Source: Myxococcus hansupus
GTDB taxonomy: Bacteria > Myxococcota > Myxococcia > Myxococcales > Myxococcaceae
Direction of reading: 5' to 3'
Length of the DNA: 64,000 bases
Assembly (NCBI RefSeq): GCF_000280925.3
Contig: NZ_CP012109.1
Span: 3,058,501-3,122,500 of the forward strand
Within the stretch, counting starts at the first letter, position 1, and every line of letters begins with the position of its first letter. The notes beneath the pieces were generated by a model. The model made no database searches, was not told where the DNA came from, and saw only the letters and a list, made by a program, of their open reading frames with translations. Made by a program: the position numbers and the translations under genes. This document shows, in pieces, positions 8,621 through 16,744 of this stretch.

Positions 8621-9652
8621 ATGAGCATCGACCTCTACGGACTGTCCCGCGTCGTCGGCGAGAAGGGCGTACTGCCCCAGCGCGCCAAGCAACTGGACCC
8701 GTCGCTGCCGTGCCGCGAGTCCGAGCTGCTCATCGACGTGGAGAGCCTCAACATCGACGCCGCGTCCTTCAAGCAGATCAAGGGCGAGGTGGGTGGTGAT
8801 GCGAAGCGCATTGGCGAGCGCATCCAGGAAATCGTCCGCGAGCGGGGGAAGATGCAGAACCCCGTCACCGGCTCGGGCGGCATGTTGATTGGCCGTGTGA
8901 AGGAGCTGGGCGCGAAGCACCCCGCGCGTGAGTTCCTCAAGGTGGGGGACCGCATCGCGACGCTGGTGAGCCTCACGCTGACGCCGCTGGTCATCGAGGA
9001 AGTGAAGGCGGTGCACGCCGACATCGACCGGGTGGACATCCGCGGCCACGCGCTGCTGTTCGCCAGTGGCATCTACGCCAAGCTGCCCACGGACATGCCG
9101 GACACGCTGGCGCTGGCGGCGCTGGACGTCTGTGGCGCTCCCGCGCTCGTGGCGCGTCACGTGCGGCCGGGCATGACGGTGGCGGTGCTGGGCGCGGGGA
9201 AGAGCGGTGCCCTGTGCCTCGCGCAGGCGCGGCGCAACCTGGAGAGCCGCGGCAAGCTGCTCGCGCTGGACGTGTCGCAAGGCGCGCTCGACGCGCTGTC
9301 GGGCATCGGCCTGTGTGACGTCGCGCTGAAGGTGGACGCCACGCAGGGCGTGGACGTGATGGAGGCCGTGAGCCAGGCCACGGACGGTCAGCTCTGCGAC
9401 CTGGTCATCAACTGCGCCAGCGTGGGCAACACGGAGATGGCCACCATCCTGTCGGTGAAGGACGGCGGCACGGCCATCTTCTTCTCCATGGCCACCAGCT
9501 TCACGGCGGCGGCGCTGGGGGCCGAGGGCGTGGGCAAGGACGTCACCATGGTGGTGGGCAACGGGTACGTGCCCGGCCACGCGGCGCTGACGCTCGACCT
9601 GCTGCGCACCGAGCCGGAGCTGCTCCAGCTCTTCGCCACGCGTTACGTTTAG
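8621..9652 (+). CDS. kdd: L-erythro-3,5-diaminohexanoate dehydrogenase Kdd
   Basis: Kdd oxidises (3S,5S)-3,5-diaminohexanoate to 3-keto-5-aminohexanoate with NAD(P)+, the step after the aminomutases in lysine fermentation. The 343-residue protein has the expected length and a Rossmann motif VAVLGAGKSGALCLAQARR (about residue 187), with the TGSGGMLIGRV region N-terminal to it. I recognise the overall sequence as Kdd, and the pathway genes kamD, kamE, kal and kce at 12.6-16.6 kb support this. The ATG at 8621 follows GGGAGACGGGAAC. The gene is cut off from the rest of the pathway by the opposite-strand catalase/ankyrin pair. Confidence 0.9.
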   Translation: MSIDLYGLSRVVGEKGVLPQRAKQLDPSLPCRESELLIDVESLNIDAASFKQIKGEVGGDAKRIGERIQEIVRERGKMQNPVTGSGGMLIGRVKELGAKHPAREFLKVGDRIATLVSLTLTPLVIEEVKAVHADIDRVDIRGHALLFASGIYAKLPTDMPDTLALAALDVCGAPALVARHVRPGMTVAVLGAGKSGALCLAQARRNLESRGKLLALDVSQGALDALSGIGLCDVALKVDATQGVDVMEAVSQATDGQLCDLVINCASVGNTEMATILSVKDGGTAIFFSMATSFTAAALGAEGVGKDVTMVVGNGYVPGHAALTLDLLRTEPELLQLFATRYV

Positions 9653-9686
9653 TCGGCGCGCGCCGCCCGAAGTCCCGCCGGGGTTG

Positions 9687-9992
9687 CTCGACGGCCGGAC
9701 TTCTGGCGGCAGTCCGCGCTCGTTGCCAGGGCTGCCGGCTCCAAGCCTCCTGGAGCTGCGGCTCGAGGCGCCAGCGTCACCCGCGTTGCGTGAAGTCGGG
9801 ACTCCTGGCGGTAGCCAGCCGCCCTTCCCGGGGGCGTCGGCTCCATGTCTCCTGGAGCTGCGGCTCGAGGCGCCAGCGTCACCCGCGTTGCGTGAAGTCG
9901 GGACTCCTGGCGGCAACCAGCCGCCCTTGTCGAGGGCGTCGGCTCCATGTCTCCTGGAGCCGCTGTCCGAGGCGCCAGCGTCACCCGTGACC
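9687..9992. repeat. 102-bp direct tandem repeat, three copies
   Basis: Three head-to-tail copies with a period of exactly 102 bp: the core CCTGGAGC occurs at 9749, 9851 and 9953, and GGCGCCAGCGTCACCCG recurs in each copy. Copies 2 and 3 are nearly identical over GCGTGAAGTCGGGACTCCTGGCGG. The array fills the gap between the 3' ends of the convergent kdd and ankyrin genes. Since 102 is a multiple of 3, frames stay open on both strands, but nothing there looks like a protein. It may act as a terminator region or be a hypervariable minisatellite. Confidence 0.9.
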
Positions 9993-10014
9993 GGTTGTCG
10001 CCGCGGCCCTGGCT

Positions 10015-10632
10015 TCAGTGCGCCGCCGCGGAGGGCTCGGGTGCCTCGGGCGTTTCCGGCACCGGGGCCCGCGGCTCCTGCGTGAGCGCCCAGTCCTGGG
10101 CGCTGCGTCCGCTGCCATCGCGCACCTCGGACGAGGCGCCTTTCTGTCGGAGCTGCTCCACCACCTCCTTGCGGCCGAAGAGGGACGCGAACATCAGCGC
10201 CGTCTGGCCAAAGCGGTTGCCCTGGTCCACCGCGCAGGGCTGCTGGTTCAACATGCCCACGATGTCCGCGTAGCCCTTGAAGGCGGCGCCCATCAGCGCG
10301 GTGTTGCCGTTGTTGTCCCCGGCGCAGGCATCCGCGCCAGCGGCGAGCAGCGCGCGCACCGTCTCCGCATGTCCGTGGTACGCGGCGAGGATGAGCGGGG
10401 AGAACCCGCGCGCATCCCGTGCCTCCACGGGCGTCCCCGCCTTGACGAGCCCCGCCACCAGGTCCGTTTCACCCGCGCGGGCGGCGGCCAGCAGGTAGCG
10501 CTCGGCGTCGCTGGTCGCCAGCAGCCGTCCCTGGGGCGCGGGCGTCGTGCGCAGGGACATCCACGCGGCCGTCAGCACGCCGCCGCCCAGCATCATCAGC
10601 GCCAGGGTTCCCAACAGCAGTTTGCGAATCAT
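10015..10632 (-). CDS. Membrane-anchored ankyrin-repeat protein, AnkB-like partner of catalase
   Basis: 205 residues. A hydrophobic N-terminal segment (LLLGTLALMMLGGGVLTAAW) acts as signal anchor, placing the rest in the periplasm. About four ankyrin repeats follow, e.g. GFSPLILAAYHGHAETVRALLAAGA, GNTALMGAAFKGYADIVGML and GQTALMFASLFGRKEVVEQL. It lies 179 nt downstream of a periplasmic catalase gene on the same strand. The same pairing occurs in Pseudomonas aeruginosa katB-ankB, where AnkB supports catalase activity; that link is by analogy. The ATG at 10632 follows TGGAG. A strong hairpin lies between the two genes, so expression of this one may be attenuated. Confidence 0.85.
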   Translation of the reverse strand: MIRKLLLGTLALMMLGGGVLTAAWMSLRTTPAPQGRLLATSDAERYLLAAARAGETDLVAGLVKAGTPVEARDARGFSPLILAAYHGHAETVRALLAAGADACAGDNNGNTALMGAAFKGYADIVGMLNQQPCAVDQGNRFGQTALMFASLFGRKEVVEQLRQKGASSEVRDGSGRSAQDWALTQEPRAPVPETPEAPEPSAAAH

Positions 10633-10770
10633 GTCGGACTCCAGAAGCGAAGGTGCTGCTCCCGCTGAGGGAAGACCGGGACGCGACGACGGCGGCGTGA
10701 GGGGGAGACTCGCCACCCGGTGACATCACGCCCCGGCCTTCTCGCAGGGAGAGCGGCGGAGTGGGGCCGG

Positions 10771-10795
10771 CCCCTGGCGAACGGCGCGCCAGGGA
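10771..10795 (-). terminator. Hairpin between katB and ankB genes
   Basis: CCCTGGCG at 10772-10779 pairs perfectly with CGCCAGGG at 10787-10794 around a 7-nt loop. There is no U-run after it, so it may be an mRNA-stabilising or partial-termination hairpin rather than a full intrinsic terminator. Confidence 0.45.
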
Positions 10796-10811
10796 CCGGA
10801 GCCAGGGGAAC

Positions 10812-12347
10812 TCAGCGGGCGGCGAGCGGGGCCACGGCGGCCTTGGCGTCGTCCACCTTCACGTTGACCGCCTTGGCCAGGCGGGTGCCGTAGTCGGCGT
10901 TGGCCATGAAGAAGTGGCCCACCATGCGCGCCTTGATCTTCGCGTCACGCACCTGGTTCAGGTCGGCGGCCAGGTTCTTGATGAGGCGGTCCTTCCCGCC
11001 CGCGTCGAGCGCGGCGTAGAAGGCGCCCGCCTGGGCGAAGTTGTCCGTCTTCTCGATGCCGCGCTGCTGCGTGGTGCCACTGAGCGCCGCGTTGGAGAAG
11101 AGGAACTCGGGCGCGTCCTGCGTCTCCCGGGTGACGCTGGGCTCGTAGTTCACGTCCGACTTCGTGTTGGCGGAGTTCATGCTGCCCGCCTGGCTGTTGT
11201 TGTTCACCGCCGCGCGCGCCTTGTTGATGGGCAGCGACTGGTAGTTGGCGCCAATGCGGTAGCGCTGCGTGTCCGCGTAGGAGAAGAGGCGACCCTGCAG
11301 GAGCCGGTCCTCGGAGGGCTCGATGCCCGGCGGCTGCACGCCCGGGGAGAAGGCCGCCTGCTCCGTCTCCTCGAAGAAGTTGTCCGGCATCTTGTTGAGC
11401 GTGAACTTGCCCAGCTTGATGGACGGCACCTGGGCCTCGGGCCAGAGCTTCGTCGCGTCGAGCGGGTCGAAGCTGAACTTATCCAGCTCCTTGGGGTCCA
11501 GCACCTGCACGCTCAGCTCCCACGAGGGGAACTTGCCCGCGCCAATGGACGCGTAGAGGTCCGAGGTGGCGTGCTGGTGGTCCTGCCCGACCACCCGCGT
11601 GGCCTCGTCGGCGGTGAGGCTCTTCACGCCCTGCTGCGAGGCCCAGTTGAACTTCACGTACTTGTACTCACCCTTCGCGTTGACCAACTTGAAGGAGTGG
11701 ACGCCGTGCCCGTTCATCTGGCGGTAGTTCGCCGGGATGCCGATGTCCGAGTACACCTGCGTGAGCATGTGCGTCGACTCGGGCTGGTGCGAGAAGAAGT
11801 CGAAGAAGCGGTTCGGGTCCTGCTTGTTGGTGATGGGCGACGGCTTCAGCGAGTGCACCATGTCCGGGAACTTGATGGCGTCGCGGATGAAGAAGATGGG
11901 CAGGTTGTTGCCCACCAGGTCCCAGTTGCCCTCGTCCGTGTAGAACTTGAGCGCGAAGCCGCGAGGATCGCGCAGCGTCTCCGGCGAACCGGACGGATGG
12001 ATGACCGTGGAGAAGCGCACGAACATCGGCGTCTTCTTGCCCTTGGCGGAGAAGATCGACGCGCGCGTCAGCTTGGAGAAGTCGCCGTAGCTTTCGAAGG
12101 TGCCGTACGCGCCGGTGCCGCGTGCATGGACCACGCGCTCGGGGATGCGCTCGCGGTCAAAGCGCGCCAGCTTTTCGATGAGATGGAAGTCCTCCAGCAG
12201 GATGCCGCCACGGGGGCCCGCCGTTTTGGAGCTCTGGTTGGTCCCAACGGGAGAGCCGGTATCCGTCGTGAGGGGAGGCGGCGTGGCGGCAACAGCGGCC
12301 GAGCCGCCAAGAAGCATGGCCGACAGCAGCAGGGAGCGGGTCTGCAA
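10812..12347 (-). CDS. katB: Periplasmic monofunctional haem catalase, KatB-like
   Basis: Converts hydrogen peroxide to water and oxygen. The clade-3-like small-subunit catalase body is complete: distal His in RVVHARGTGAYG, distal Asn in DLVGNNLPIFFIRD, and the proximal haem Tyr motif RLFSYADTQRYRIG. A signal peptide precedes it (LLLSAMLLGGSAAVA, cleavage before ATPPP), so the enzyme should be exported. I chose a TTG start at 12347 (511 aa) because GGAG lies 6 nt before it and the signal peptide begins there; the frame is open to an ATG at 12449, which would put about 34 extra residues before the signal. The ankyrin gene downstream matches the katB-ankB arrangement. It is divergent from kamD across 261 bp. 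Confidence 0.93.
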   Translation of the reverse strand: MQTRSLLLSAMLLGGSAAVAATPPPLTTDTGSPVGTNQSSKTAGPRGGILLEDFHLIEKLARFDRERIPERVVHARGTGAYGTFESYGDFSKLTRASIFSAKGKKTPMFVRFSTVIHPSGSPETLRDPRGFALKFYTDEGNWDLVGNNLPIFFIRDAIKFPDMVHSLKPSPITNKQDPNRFFDFFSHQPESTHMLTQVYSDIGIPANYRQMNGHGVHSFKLVNAKGEYKYVKFNWASQQGVKSLTADEATRVVGQDHQHATSDLYASIGAGKFPSWELSVQVLDPKELDKFSFDPLDATKLWPEAQVPSIKLGKFTLNKMPDNFFEETEQAAFSPGVQPPGIEPSEDRLLQGRLFSYADTQRYRIGANYQSLPINKARAAVNNNSQAGSMNSANTKSDVNYEPSVTRETQDAPEFLFSNAALSGTTQQRGIEKTDNFAQAGAFYAALDAGGKDRLIKNLAADLNQVRDAKIKARMVGHFFMANADYGTRLAKAVNVKVDDAKAAVAPLAAR

Positions 12348-12456
12348 GGGATTCTCCGTGTCTTGGGGGATGAGACGACCCCTACCAAAGCACTCCTCAT
12401 GCCGTTGCTTCGTGAGCAATAAAGTCAGTGACTTACGAGTGGTGTTCAAGCGACAT

Positions 12457-12516
12457 CACCGAAGTATCGGTGGAATCACCGCTCCGTCGGTGGCCCCGTT
12501 CACCGCCCCATCGGTG
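12457..12516. promoter_or_regulatory. Three 16-bp inverted repeats, candidate operator cluster
   Basis: CACCGAAGTATCGGTG (12457-12472), CACCGCTCCGTCGGTG (12477-12492) and CACCGCCCCATCGGTG (12501-12516) share the form CACCG-N5-TCGGTG. They sit with 20- and 24-bp steps in the divergent gap, 93-152 bp upstream of kamD and 110-169 bp upstream of the catalase start. The conserved arms with variable centres look like a dimeric regulator's binding sites, bound cooperatively. I cannot name the regulator. Confidence 0.7.
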
Positions 12517-12596
12517 CTGTGAGCCGCGAACCGGTAATGCGGTGCGGCAACGCTCCAGGGGTGTGTATCGGCGCTACCGGCTTCCGCCCGGGCGGG

Positions 12597-12602
12597 TAAG
12601 GT
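12597..12602 (+). promoter_or_regulatory. -10-like box TAAGGT, leaderless start of kamD
   Basis: TAAGGT ends 6 nt before the kamD ATG, so transcription would begin at the A of the start codon. No separate ribosome-binding site is evident other than this box itself (GTAAGGTG could weakly pair with 16S RNA). Confidence 0.4.
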
Positions 12603-12608
12603 GCGCTC

Positions 12609-14159
12609 ATGCCAGGCCCGTTCATTGAAGATGCGCGAATCGATCATGCGCGCAAGCTGGCGGACGAAATCGTCAACCCGATCTTCGACCTCATCCGCCG
12701 TAACACCACTGTTTCGACCGAGCGCACCGTGTTGCGCTTCTTTGGAATCTCCGGAGCTGGCGCGCGAGGCGTGCCGCTTGCCAACCTGATGGTGGACAAG
12801 CTGAAGGCCGCCGGGGTGCTCAACAAGGGCGCCGCCTATTGGTACGGCCGTGCGCTGGAGCTGGGGGCGAAGAGCCCGCTGGAGGCCGTGGAGCGGCTGA
12901 CGGCGCTTCCCACCGAGAAGCTCGCGCCCCTGTCCGCCGAGAAGGAGCACAACCTCCGCGAAGAGGTCCGCGCCGAGGCGCGCGCCGCGATGGAGGACTT
13001 GAAGGCGCGCATCGCGCAGCGCGACGCATTGCAGAAGCAGTTCCCCATGCCGCCCGCGCCGCACAAGTACGTCATCGTGGCCACGGGCAACATCTACGAC
13101 GACGTGGACCAGGCGCGCGCGGCGGCCCAGGCGGGCGCGGACGTCATCGCCGTCATCCGCTCCACGGCCCAGTCGCTGCTGGACTACGTCCCGCACGGCG
13201 CGACCACGGAAGGCTACGGCGGCACCTACGCCACCCAGGAGAACTTCCGCATCATGCGCGAGGCCCTGGATGACGAGAGCCGCAAGCAGAAGCGCTACAT
13301 CCAGTTGACCAACTACTCGTCCGGCCTCTGCATGTCGGAGATCGCGTTCTGCGCGGCCTACGAGAAGCTGGACATGCTGCTCAACGACGCGATGTACGGA
13401 ATCCTCTTCCGTGACATCAACATGCGGCGCACGTTCATCGACCAGTACTTCAGCCGCCGCATCTGCGCCCTGGCCGGCATCATCATCAACACCGGCGAGG
13501 ACAACTACATCACCACGGCGGACGCGTACGACGCGGCCCACACCGTCATCGCCAGCCAGTTCATCAACGAGTGCTTCGCCAAGCGCGCGGGCCTCAAGGA
13601 CTGGCAGTTGGGCATTGGCCACGCGTACGAAATCGACCCGTACCGCGAGGACACGCTCCTGTTGGAGCTGTCGCAGGCCATGCTGGTGCGCCGCTGCTTC
13701 CCGGACGCGCCGCTGAAGTACATGCCGCCCACCAAGCACAAGGAGACGGACATCTTCTTCAGCCACGCATACGACGTGATGGCGAACCTGGTGGCCATGT
13801 GGACGCGGCAGGGCATCCAACTCCTGGGCATGATGACGGAGGCCATGCACACGCCGCTGCTCGCGGACCGCTACGTGGCGCTCAAGTCCGCGGCCTACAT
13901 CCACCGCGCGGCGCGGGGCATCGACGAGGAGTTCACCGTTCGCGAGGACGGGAAGATCGCCAACCGGGCTCGCGAGGTCTTCGCCCGGGCGGAGCAGCTC
14001 CTCCAGGAGTGCCGTGACGAGGGCATGGTGACCGCCATCGGCCGGGGCCACTTCGGTGACGTGAAGCGCGAGGAGACCGGCGGCAAGGGCCTGGACGGCG
14101 TGCTGGAGAAGGCGCCGGATTACTTCAACCCGTTCCTCGACCTCCTGGAGGCGCAGTGA
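12609..14159 (+). CDS. kamD: D-lysine (beta-lysine) 5,6-aminomutase alpha subunit KamD
   Basis: The large subunit of the adenosylcobalamin- and PLP-dependent lysine 5,6-aminomutase, which moves the terminal amino group of beta-lysine (or D-lysine) to the neighbouring carbon. At 516 residues it has the family's length, with conserved stretches such as FFGISGAGARGVPLANLMVDKL, IRSTAQSLLDYVPHGATTEGYGGT, and LTNYSSGLCMSEIAFCAAYEKLDMLLNDAMYGI. It needs the beta subunit KamE, encoded two genes downstream. Its stop codon overlaps the ATG of the next gene (TGATG). The lysine 2,3-aminomutase (KamA) that would supply beta-lysine is not in this window. Confidence 0.95.
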   Translation: MPGPFIEDARIDHARKLADEIVNPIFDLIRRNTTVSTERTVLRFFGISGAGARGVPLANLMVDKLKAAGVLNKGAAYWYGRALELGAKSPLEAVERLTALPTEKLAPLSAEKEHNLREEVRAEARAAMEDLKARIAQRDALQKQFPMPPAPHKYVIVATGNIYDDVDQARAAAQAGADVIAVIRSTAQSLLDYVPHGATTEGYGGTYATQENFRIMREALDDESRKQKRYIQLTNYSSGLCMSEIAFCAAYEKLDMLLNDAMYGILFRDINMRRTFIDQYFSRRICALAGIIINTGEDNYITTADAYDAAHTVIASQFINECFAKRAGLKDWQLGIGHAYEIDPYREDTLLLELSQAMLVRRCFPDAPLKYMPPTKHKETDIFFSHAYDVMANLVAMWTRQGIQLLGMMTEAMHTPLLADRYVALKSAAYIHRAARGIDEEFTVREDGKIANRAREVFARAEQLLQECRDEGMVTAIGRGHFGDVKREETGGKGLDGVLEKAPDYFNPFLDLLEAQ

Positions 14160-14635
14160 TGCTCGGTTCAGTGCTTGCCATGGTTCTCTCCGCGGGCGGC
14201 TCCGCGGACGCGCTGGCGCAGGTCCAGGTGAAGAACATCTCCCTCAGCGTTCCCGCGTCGTGGAGCCGCGCGGAAGAGGAGGGGACGTTCAAGTTCCAGG
14301 CGCCCAGCGGGGATGCGTACTTCCTGGTGGACGTGGGCGCCGTGCAGACGGCCGGCATGAAGGCCCAGACGTGCGTGGACAAGATTGTCGCGTCCATTGG
14401 CGGAAAGGGCTGGGAGCGCTTGAAGGTGGGCGCCCAGCCGGCGGCGAAGCGTCAGGAGACGGACGTGGCGCCGGATGGCAGTGGCGCGGTGGATTCCGTG
14501 ACGTATGTGGGCTGCGACGGGAAGACGACGTGGTCGGTCATCTTCTATCTGGAGCAGACGAAGCAGGAGCGGTTCGCGCCGCTGGCCCAGAAGGTGGGCA
14601 CCAGCGTCAAGATTCAGCGGGCCCGGGGGAAGTGA
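14159..14635 (+). CDS. Small exported protein inserted between kamD and kamE, unknown function
   Basis: 158 residues with a signal peptide-like N-terminus (MLGSVLAMVLSAGGSADALAQ) and a periplasmic domain of about 135 residues containing two Cys (QTCVDK and YVGCDGK) that could form a disulfide. I do not recognise the family; the opening VKNISLSVPASWSRAEEEGTFKFQAPSGDA resembles small lipoprotein or beta-sandwich proteins in general. The ATG at 14159 overlaps the kamD stop, and kamE starts 4 nt after its stop, so it is translationally embedded between the two aminomutase subunits, which elsewhere I know as adjacent genes. An exported protein in a cytoplasmic catabolic operon is unexpected; a role in substrate capture is possible but unsupported. 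Confidence 0.8.
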   Translation: MLGSVLAMVLSAGGSADALAQVQVKNISLSVPASWSRAEEEGTFKFQAPSGDAYFLVDVGAVQTAGMKAQTCVDKIVASIGGKGWERLKVGAQPAAKRQETDVAPDGSGAVDSVTYVGCDGKTTWSVIFYLEQTKQERFAPLAQKVGTSVKIQRARGK

Positions 14636-14639
14636 ACCG

Positions 14640-15425
14640 ATGGTGAAGCCGAGCAAGCAGATCATCCGTCCCTACGGCGACCGGCGGGACGACGGCGTGG
14701 TGCAGTTGTCGTTCACCCTGCCGGTGCCGCTGTCCGAAAAGGCCAAGGAGGCCGCCGCCGTCTTCACGAAGAAGATGGGGTTCTCCGACGTGAAGGTGGC
14801 CGCCGCCGAGCGCGCCGCGGACAGCTACACGTTCTTCGTCGTCTACGCGCGGTCGTCCGTCGCGCTGGACTACTCCGAAATCGACGTGCCCGAAGTCGTC
14901 GTGAAGAAGATGTCCTTCGACGACCTCAACGCCTTCATCAAGGAGAAGGTGAAGCGGCGCATCGTGGTGTTCGGCGCCTGCACGGGCACGGACACGCACA
15001 CGGTGGGCATCGACGCCATCCTCAACATGAAGGGCTACGCGGGCGACTACGGCTTGGAGCGCTACGCGTGGTTCGAGGCCTTCAACCTGGGCAGCCAGGT
15101 GCCGAACGAGGACCTCATCAAGAAGGCCATGGCGCGCAACGCGGACGCCATCCTGGTGAGCCAGGTCGTCACCCAGCGTGACGTGCACAAGGACAACTCG
15201 CGGCACTTCATCGAGGCGGCGAAGGCCGCGGGCATCCACGGCAAGGTCCAGCTCCTGCTGGGCGGGCCCCGCGTGGACCACAAGCTGGCGCTGGAGCTGG
15301 GCTTCGACGCCGGCTTCGGGCCTGGCACCAAGCCGTCCGACGTGGCGAACTACATCGTCCATGCGCTGCTCAAGAAGGAAGGCAAGGAGCCGCAGGACGC
15401 GCACTACCAGGGGGAGCCCCAGTGA
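14640..15425 (+). CDS. kamE: D-lysine (beta-lysine) 5,6-aminomutase beta subunit KamE
   Basis: The cobalamin-binding subunit of lysine 5,6-aminomutase, 261 residues. The B12 signature D-x-H-x-x-G is present as TDTHTVG, with the cobalt-ligand His at residue 120, and the GG of LLLGGPRVD closes the Rossmann-like fold. Lys131 in [14 protein letters not shown] sits 11 residues after the His, the same spacing as His133 and the PLP-binding Lys144 of the Clostridium sticklandii enzyme, so both cofactor sites look intact. The ATG at 14640 is 4 nt after the preceding stop. Its stop overlaps the kal start codon (GTGA), indicating coupled translation. Confidence 0.95.
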   Translation: MVKPSKQIIRPYGDRRDDGVVQLSFTLPVPLSEKAKEAAAVFTKKMGFSDVKVAAAERAADSYTFFVVYARSSVALDYSEIDVPEVVVKKMSFDDLNAFIKEKVKRRIVVFGACTGTDTHTVGIDAILNMKGYAGDYGLERYAWFEAFNLGSQVPNEDLIKKAMARNADAILVSQVVTQRDVHKDNSRHFIEAAKAAGIHGKVQLLLGGPRVDHKLALELGFDAGFGPGTKPSDVANYIVHALLKKEGKEPQDAHYQGEPQ

Positions 15426-15820
15426 GCACGGGAACGAAGGCGGTCATCCGGCTGCGCATGAGCAGCCACGACGCGCACTACGGCGGCAACCTGGTGGACG
15501 GCGCGCGCATGCTGGGGCTCTTTGGCGACGTGGCCACGGAGCTGTGCATCCGCAGCGACGGCGACGAGGGCCTGTTCCGCGCCTACGACGCCGTGGAGTT
15601 CCTGGCCCCGGTGTACGCGGGGGACTTCATCGAGGCGGAGGGTGAAATCGTCAGCGCGGGCAACACGTCGCGCAAGATGCGCTTCGAGGCGCGCAAGGTC
15701 ATCAAGCCGCGGCCGGACGTGAATGACTCGGCGGCGGACGTCCTGGCGGAGCCGGTGGTGGTGTGCCGGGCCACGGGGACGTGCGTGGTGCCCAAGGACA
15801 AGCAGCGGGGGGCGAAATGA
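15422..15820 (+). CDS. kal: 3-aminobutyryl-CoA ammonia-lyase Kal
   Basis: Kal removes ammonia from L-3-aminobutyryl-CoA to give crotonyl-CoA, the last step specific to the lysine fermentation route. The 132-residue hot-dog protein has the expected size and the N-terminal pattern [33 protein letters not shown] that I associate with Kal, and then [17 protein letters not shown]. Its GTG start overlaps the kamE stop (GTGA) and its own stop overlaps the kce start (ATGA). The tight coupling with kamE and kce supports the assignment over a generic thioesterase. Confidence 0.9.
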   Translation: MSTGTKAVIRLRMSSHDAHYGGNLVDGARMLGLFGDVATELCIRSDGDEGLFRAYDAVEFLAPVYAGDFIEAEGEIVSAGNTSRKMRFEARKVIKPRPDVNDSAADVLAEPVVVCRATGTCVVPKDKQRGAK

Positions 15821-16644
15821 GCGCGCCCATGGTCATCACCGCGGCCATGGTGGGCGCGGAGACGACGCGCGAGCAGACACCGCACCTGCCCATCACCGCG
15901 GAGGAGATCGCCGAGGACGCCGTGCGCTGCCGTGAGGCGGGCGCGGCGATGGTGCACCTGCACGTGCGCACGGCGGACGGCAAGCCGTCGCAGGACGCGG
16001 AGCTGTTCCGCGCGGCCATCCGCGCCATCCGCAAGCGCACGGACGTGCTCATCCAGACGTCCACGGGCGGCGCGGTGGGCATGACGGTGGACCAGCGCTG
16101 CGGGCCGCTGACGCTCACCGGCGAGGACCGGCCGGACATGGCCACCTTGACGACGGGCACGGTGAACTTCGGCGAGGACGTCTTCTGGAATCCCCGGCCG
16201 CTGGTGCGCGACATCGCCAGGCGCATCCGGGATGCCGGGCTGCGGCCGGAGCTGGAGTGCTTCGACGTGGGCATGATTGACGAGGCCCGTTACCTGGCGA
16301 AGGAAGGGCTGGTGGACCTGCCGGCGCACTTCGACTTCGTGCTCGGGGTGCCGGGCACGTTGCAGCCGCGTCCGGAGGTGCTGGACTTCATGATCGCCTC
16401 GCTGCCGGAAGGCTCCACCTGGACGGTGGCGGGCGTGGGGCGGCACCAGCTTGCCTACGTGGACGAGGCGGCGAAGCGGGGCGGCAACGCGCGCGTGGGC
16501 CTGGAGGACAACATCTACGTGTCCAAGGGCGTGCTCGCGAAGGGCAACTGGGAGCTCGTCGCGGAGGCGGTGAAGCGCGCGCGGGCCCACGGCCGGGAGC
16601 CGGCGACGCCGGAGCAGGCGCGCAAGCTGTTGCGGTTGTCGTAG
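15817..16644 (+). CDS. kce: 3-keto-5-aminohexanoate cleavage enzyme Kce
   Basis: Kce condenses 3-keto-5-aminohexanoate with acetyl-CoA and cleaves it to acetoacetate and 3-aminobutyryl-CoA. It belongs to the BKACE (DUF849) TIM-barrel family, with a Zn2+ bound by the HxH in MVHLHVR (residues 46-50 region) and a later Glu (VGLEDNIY). The [13 protein letters not shown] and GVGRHQL motifs are also visible. At 275 residues it has typical length. The ATG at 15817 overlaps the kal stop by ATGA; an in-frame ATG 18 codons upstream lies inside kal and is unlikely. A GC-rich hairpin follows the stop, probably ending the operon. Confidence 0.94.
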   Translation: MSAPMVITAAMVGAETTREQTPHLPITAEEIAEDAVRCREAGAAMVHLHVRTADGKPSQDAELFRAAIRAIRKRTDVLIQTSTGGAVGMTVDQRCGPLTLTGEDRPDMATLTTGTVNFGEDVFWNPRPLVRDIARRIRDAGLRPELECFDVGMIDEARYLAKEGLVDLPAHFDFVLGVPGTLQPRPEVLDFMIASLPEGSTWTVAGVGRHQLAYVDEAAKRGGNARVGLEDNIYVSKGVLAKGNWELVAEAVKRARAHGREPATPEQARKLLRLS

Positions 16645-16663
16645 CACCGTCGAGCGTGATGGC

Positions 16664-16689
16664 CGCCGCCCGAGTCCTGCCGGGCGGCG
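16664..16689 (+). terminator. GC-rich hairpin after the kam operon
   Basis: CGCCGCCCG pairs with CGGGCGGCG (9 bp) around AGTCCTGC, 19 nt after the kce stop. It lacks a U-run, so termination may be Rho-assisted. Confidence 0.5.
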
Positions 16690-16730
16690 CCCTTCACCGG
16701 AGTACTGACGCTTGGTGCCAAGTTGTCAGC

Positions 16731-16736
16731 TAGGCT
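16731..16736 (+). promoter_or_regulatory. -10-like box TAGGCT before the lipoprotein gene
   Basis: TAGGCT ends 8 nt before the ATG at 16745, with no ribosome-binding site in between. The same layout is seen at 17707 (TAGCTT), 18417 (TAGGGT), 19077 (TAGGTT), 26061 (TAGGCT) and 62145 (TAGCGT). Confidence 0.4.
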
Positions 16737-16744
16737 CGCTTTCC

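Noticed and set aside
9684..10085. Open frame across the 102-bp repeat
   Set aside because: Exists only because the repeat unit is a multiple of 3; frames are open on both strands and none looks like a protein.
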